A DNA stretch of 64,000 nucleotides from Tubulanus polymorphus (taxonomy: Eukaryota; Nemertea; Palaeonemertea; Tubulaniformes; Tubulanidae). The stretch's first letter is position 1. Each line of letters opens with the position of its first letter. Below are positions 41,881 to 64,000 of this stretch, in pieces. Location: contig NC_134034.1 in NCBI RefSeq assembly GCF_964204645.1, forward strand, positions 1,830,072 to 1,894,071. The letters are read 5' to 3'. The notes below the pieces were generated by a model, which saw nothing but the letters and a program-made list of their open reading frames with translations, was not told the DNA's origin and searched no databases. Made by a program: the position numbers and the translations under genes.

Positions 41881-42666
41881 CGTTGCTATGTGCTTATTTA
41901 TTCAAATATAGATCTAGGATGAAATACACAAAACATTGACTACAATACAATCTAAAGAACACGAAAGAAAGAACGTGGATCCAGTTTCACAGTTTGCGAG
42001 TTCGATATCAGTTCATTTCGATGTTCTAAACTCGTGGCTCAAATCTGATCCCGCAGCTGCGGAACTGGATCCAATCTAGTCAGATCGTGGGTATATTAAA
42101 ATAATACATCTAAAACAAATGAAATGCACAAAAAACAATAAAAGCAAAAAACACAACAATGAAATAAAAGCTACAGTAGAGATTGCTAGGCAATTGTCAG
42201 TCGATTATACAAAACTATATAAAACATGCACGGGTAAATGTTACAAAATAGCACGATATATTATATATTAATATCTATATTATTATATTAATATATATCC
42301 ATTATCCGGCAAAACAAGCACGCTTCGATATTTTGTCCCGAGTCCATCCTCGGCTACAGGGGCTCGCAGCTTCCGTGCGCAGTCGCACGGGAAGACAACG
42401 TTCTGGATGAAACTGGACCCTGGTAGGCGAGTATGGCGTACAAAGGGGACAAGAAAATTAGTATATAAAACTAGAGCCACTTAATAAAATACATGAGATA
42501 AAATAGCGGAATTGGTCATCAGCAGCTTTTAAACCTTAATACAGATACCATCGTTAGGACAATGAAAGCTATAGCGTCATAACGAATTTGGCAATGTCGT
42601 AAAGAATGGTATTTTCATTAAAATTTGACTTAGATTGAGCAAATTTGTTCTCTGAAAAATGTTGTT

Positions 42667-42969
42667 GTTAACCCTTTCAGTGCTGACTAATCAATACCCT
42701 ATAGTGCTAGAGATAATTTGAAAATTTTCAAAAATTCCACCCTAGTGAGTTGAATAACAGGAATATCACTATAGTGCGTCTACACCATGACGCGGTGTAT
42801 CATTAGTTACTAGTATTTTACTATGTTTGACAGGTGCTGCCATCTTTCAATAGAGATAAAAACTAATTACTAATTACATCAATTTTATACACCGCATTGC
42901 GGTGTGCTAGCGAAATCTATCACTGATTTATACACCGCACTGCAGTGTAGACGCACTGAAAGGGTTAAC
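42667..42969. mobile_element. MITE with GTTAACCCTTTCAGTGC ends
   Basis: Perfect 17-bp terminal inverted repeats (right end GCACTGAAAGGGTTAAC). The interior has paired 'caccgcattgcggtgt' palindromes and 'gctgccatctttcaatagag'. Further copies are at 57776-58056 (full), 52036-52280 (inverted), 58449-58665 and 46440-46612 (decayed). Confidence 0.9.
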
Positions 42970-43137
42970 TGTAGTAACCAAACGAACACAATTCAAACTT
43001 CGCATGCGGAATTATCGAAATTTTTTAAACATTTTCAGGACTTTTCACGAATAATTCAAATTGATCGCAATATTTCCGCATTTCTTCAAAGGACGACATC
43101 AGTTTCTCACATCAATCCGAACCCGATCGACGTGTAA

Positions 43138-59977
<16,840 letters not shown>

Positions 59978-59991
59978 CACGCTTTTAGATA

Positions 59992-62229
59992 CTGAAATTG
60001 AAGACACGAAAAAAAAAATGTTTCGATTCAAAGATAGAAAAACCAATCTTTTTACTTTCCAAGTTTAATGCTTTCCCCTCCAATTCCAAGTTTAGTTCAT
60101 GGGAGCAAATGCAGTCTAGGTGCCGCTCTCTTCTTGATTTGGAGTCAGGGATAGGAGACAGTAGAGTCGGAGCAGGCCAGAGAGGGGCGGAGTTGCAACA
60201 GACAGCAGCCCTTCTCTCCTCTATTAGTTTTAGTCTTCTCCTCTGACAGATGAGACAGCAGAGAGAGGAGCCAATTCGAGTTCAGGGACAGGGTTAAGAA
60301 AAGCGGAGCCTAAATATTTAGAAATCTGTGACTGATGTTGGTGATACATGAACAGTGGTTGACTGGATTTCGTTAAGTCATCAGATCAGTATCTCCTTCC
60401 TCAAAATCCGTGTTCCAAAAAAGGACTTTGAATCTACTTTTTTCATGTGGAACTTAGTTTATAACACGTCTCAGATTTCAGTCGATTTAGACTATTATTA
60501 AACGATGCACTTTATCATATCTACCTTCACTGAATGCTTACTGCAGAATCCTCCTCACGGGACCTTTTTAATTACGATGACCCGGCATATAACAATAAAA
60601 AATTATTTTTATTTCCTGCTCCGCCCGACCTTCACGGTTGAATAAAATTCCGAATTGAATTGATTACGACGATACGGATTACTGGACCGGACGTATTCAA
60701 TTCAATTTTACGTTATTGATAATTTTTTCTGACATGCGGTACGGGTGTGAAAATCAGAATTGTCCAATTGCGTCGGAGAATCGAAATTTTAAAAAAATAA
60801 AGTTTCAAAGATTTAATTATTTCTTCATTTTTATTTCGACGTTGCAGATACAAATGCTGGGTGATAATATAGAAAAAAACATAATCCCATTGGCTTTAGA
60901 AAACAAAAGCCCGCCAAGCAAAATCAAACTCCTTAAAGATAACAGACAAATCTATTACAGTATAAACTTTGCCTTACACACACGTATCCAACTCGGACAA
61001 AAACGAAATCCTCTTTCTGAATTCCTAATCCATTTTCCTATCCTTGACTTGGTGATAAAAAAAATGTGGACAAATTTTACCGGTTGCGCAAGTTTGTCTG
61101 AGTAAGGTGAGAGTTTAACTGTGAAAAAAAGTTTCAATTCAACACTTGGTATTACAGCCTGATTCAGATTGTCTTTAATAATCAAAATAATGAGATAATC
61201 CTTTTTCACCTATTTAAACGATCCTATATCATTGCAATATCATGGTCCAGACTAGTTAGTTACCTAATCGTTGGTGGTAAGCTTTTTATAATCGGATGGG
61301 CTTATGTGAAAATATCCGATCGTGAAACTAAACCACAGTTAGGTTACTGACTAGGTCCAGACTTGATACCGCAGGAGGGTCCAATTCAGGAAGGGGTACG
61401 AGCATTTCAAATTAGGGCGAAGGTCACCTTGAAAGAGAGCTTAACTCATTTTTGGAAAACAGAGAGCAAGCTTATAAAATTAAAGTGTTTTATCTACAAT
61501 ATTTTCATTTTTCCGTGGAATTGCAGGACTTGAATTTTCAGGGGGTGGGACACACTTTCCCCTTGGGACAGTCCACCTGCCTGCGCAGTAATCACGAATT
61601 TTGTGCAAAAAAAAGAACAGAGATCAACATAAAATACCTTAAGCCGAACGACTTGACTGAATTCACTAGGCGTCCACAACTAATTCTAATAATACATTAA
61701 ATATCACAGGTAATGGGTCAATCATCAATAACATTGACACAAAATCATTAAAAAACAAAATAAATAATTACACGGCTTGAGAAACTCTAACAGGACTGGC
61801 CTTCAGCTTATTCAATAATAAAAACCAACAAATTCTAAGCTGCTTTTTCTGGAAAATATACCCCGAATCACATCATTATTCAAATTGGGATCCAGTCTCA
61901 TGAAGAATCAACTGAAACCGCCTTCAACCGATGACAAATAATATGATTACAAATTTAATTGTCACGGACAATTCTTAATTCCACAAATCCCATCAAACCA
62001 ACATTGTCGTCATAGGTATAAAAGTGGTAATTTTTAATGAAGTCATTGGGGGATTTATCGAGACAACCAGTCCATCTTTCTGTAAAGGTGCCTATGTATG
62101 ATGTCATAGGGGGATTCATTGAGTCACCCATTTTTCTGAAAATCAGTACCATTTTTTGGTTTGTTTATGAGTCTACACACTAACGTACGATGTCATAGGG
62201 GGATCAACGAAGGCAGCCATGATAGAAGA
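59992..62229. other. 5' flank and presumed 5' UTR intron of the transporter; no other gene
   Basis: A good acceptor (minus strand 'cttcaatttcag') directly precedes the transporter start exon, so a non-coding first exon lies somewhere to the right. I cannot place it. From 60.7 to 61.9 kb I see only A/T-rich sequence and short open frames without domains. Confidence 0.5.
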
Positions 62230-63920
62230 TTACGAATGATGATGATGATGATGAGGATGAGATTCGCTAGGAACTTCATCGACGACCTTGACCTCGTCGC
62301 TGTTGTCTGCCTCCGATTCCGTCTGCTCCTGTTCCGATTGTTGTAATTTCCACATCGAATGATAGACGTCTTTACGCTCCAACAAATCTTCGTGTCTGAA
62401 TAGAGAAAATAAAAAACCCGATATTCGAAGTCGATTCTATTTCGACGTCGGTGCTGCCCCCTGGTGGCTGTAGGTCAAAATACCCCATCAAGAATCCCCC
62501 AGGAAAATTCGTGAAAAACTCACCCAGGAAAACTCCCCCCACAGAAGAATGTTCCAAATTTCCAATCAATTTTCAAAGGATTGTTTACATATCATCCTGT
62601 CAAGTGTAATTCACAGGGTTTCATCCCTTCATGGTCTCATGTTGAAAAGGGAAAAGATCAGCCAGTTTTGAAATTCTAACAATAGGCCTATGTTTCCTGT
62701 GTTTCCATGGCTAGGCACCATGATAGGGATAATTACCTGCAGGATTTCTACTTTGGGGGTTTGACATTCGTGGAATCTTTCTGAGAGATTTTTAGATTGG
62801 TTATCAAAATCTACCGATGGCGGTAATAAATACTAACCGGCCGCGTTCGACGATGGCGCCCTCTTTCAGTACGAGTATCTGATTGGCGTGCACGATCGTC
62901 GACAGTCGATGAGCGACGATGATCGTCGTGCGGTTCTCGCAGATTTTCGCCAGCGACGCCTGAATGTTACGTTCGGTCTGCGTGTCGAGAGCAGACGTCG
63001 CCTCGTCGAGTAGAATGATCGCCGGCGATTTCAGGATCGTCCGCGCGATCGCCACGCGCTGTTTCTCGCCGCCGCTCAATTTCAACCCTCTCTCTCCGAC
63101 CACCGTGTCGTATCCTGCGTTAGAGAGAGAAAATAACAAATAACAGATAACGCCCCCTATTAGCGATACAAACAACTTATACTACGGAAATGTTTACAGG
63201 GCTGCCAACCTTTTTGAAAAGTGCGATCGGTAACAATTGAATTTTTTTCAGTAACATTTCATTGAAACATGAGGAAAGTAACAAATACTGAAAATCAGGA
63301 GCATTTGGCAGCTCTGAACTTAAGACCAGTCTAAGATCATCTTAATTCTGGGATCATTCATTTATTACCTACGCATTAGGGGAGGGGTCAGTGTAATTGC
63401 GTACTGTAATGCTTACTGAATATGAAAAAATGGCCGATTTTGCGTACAGAGGGGGGTTGAAAAAGTCAAATTTCATGCGTACGTAATAAATGAATGATCC
63501 CTCTATAACTAATCTAACAACTTAAGACCAGTTTAAGCTGATTTTGGTTCCGTAACCAATCTAACATTTTACATTGTGGCCCCTACAGCCTATCTGAATG
63601 GACTGTCAAGCCGCCTGTGATGAGTGATAAAAGGGACCTCTGCAGTTGATAAGAAGAACTAACAACAAATTCTCTGCTCCAAGATGAACTTATAACCATT
63701 ACTACGCCCTCCGCAGTTGACAATATGAACTAATTAAAAACTTACTATCGGGGAATGCTAATATTTTCTGATGAATATCCGCGGCCTCGGCCGAACTCTC
63801 GACCTCGTCGTCGCCGGCGCCGACGCGTCCATAGCGTATGTTATAACGGATATTATCATTGAACAGTACGGTATCCTGCGGCACGACGCCGATACTCTGT
63901 CTCAACGAGTGTTGCGTAAC
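62230..63920 (-). CDS. ABCB6: ABCB6 (half ABC transporter), C-terminal three exons; gene continues past the right edge
   Basis: Exons in transcript order: 63746-63920, 62838-63114, 62230-62395, in phases 0, 1 and 2, ending at a TAA. They encode the second half of the nucleotide-binding domain: Q-loop [20 protein letters not shown], signature LSGGE, Walker [14 protein letters not shown]-loop VAHRLST, then a tail. [21 protein letters not shown] and [21 protein letters not shown] are very close to ABCB6 rather than ABCB7 or P-glycoprotein. ABCB6 is a membrane porphyrin/heavy-metal transporter of the HMT1 type. Walker A and the membrane domain lie outside the window. The C-terminus is acidic and ends PHHHHHHS, a natural hexahistidine. 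It lies head-to-tail upstream of the P-glycoprotein-like gene. Confidence 0.93.
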
Positions 63921-63964
63921 CTAGCAGATAAAACAAAACTAACAGTACGAATTTATATCGGGGA

Positions 63965-64000
63965 GTATCCTCGCTTGCCAGGGTTCGATCGCCCCCCCCC
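63965..64000. repeat. Fragment of the 'tcctcgcttgcca' repeat ending in poly-C
   Basis: 'gtatcctcgcttgccagggttcgatcg' matches the repeat at 12300-12525. The final run of C may be a real homopolymer or an assembly edge. Confidence 0.5.

Noticed and set aside
60716-61105. 129-codon open frame upstream of the transporter
   Set aside because: A/T-rich, no recognised motif, no splice partner; probably chance.

Overview
This is nuclear DNA of a bilaterian invertebrate, most likely a lophotrochozoan (mollusc, annelid or a relative). The evidence is spliced genes with canonical GT-AG introns, a Cys-loop acetylcholine receptor, animal-type ABC transporters, an animal-laccase-type multicopper oxidase, a U1 snRNA locus, nuclear tRNA genes, and introns packed with MITEs, tRNA-derived SINEs, LINE tails and minisatellites. 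The phylum is inferred; nothing in the window proves it.

Layout. (1) 1-9.6 kb has no intact protein gene. It holds a foldback element, tandem repeats, and a U1 snRNA gene split by a 1.1-kb poly(A)-tailed LINE fragment with a perfect 16-bp target-site duplication. (2) 9.6-28.9 kb, plus strand: an alpha-type nicotinic acetylcholine receptor subunit in eight coding exons (545 aa). Two identical antisense tRNA-Lys genes and one sense tRNA-Leu gene lie in its introns. (3) 30.8-41.2 kb, plus strand: two neighbouring secreted-protein genes. The first is a 1201-aa protein with a long Gln/Pro-rich region fused to a laccase-type multicopper oxidase whose copper ligands are largely lost. The second is a Gln/Gly/His-rich gene with two alternative terminal exons (367 and 561 aa). 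The two share the same signal-exon design and a recurring short module, so they look like one undescribed family of matrix proteins. A tRNA-Ala gene sits just before the second gene. (4) 43.1-60.0 kb, minus strand: a complete 26-exon P-glycoprotein-type full ABC transporter (1397 aa). (5) 62.2-63.9 kb, minus strand: the last three exons of ABCB6, which continues off the right edge.

How the genes relate. The receptor and the transporters have no evident functional link to the rest. The central pair is the unusual part: the shared signal exon, the phase-1 exon design and the repeated module point to duplication and exon shuffling of a low-complexity extracellular scaffold, one member of which captured an oxidase domain that later lost catalytic residues. 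The introns of all the genes share several dispersed repeat families, including minisatellites present at distant sites in both orientations.

Exon coordinates were derived by hand from splice sites, reading phase and family conservation. All coding phases given close exactly.
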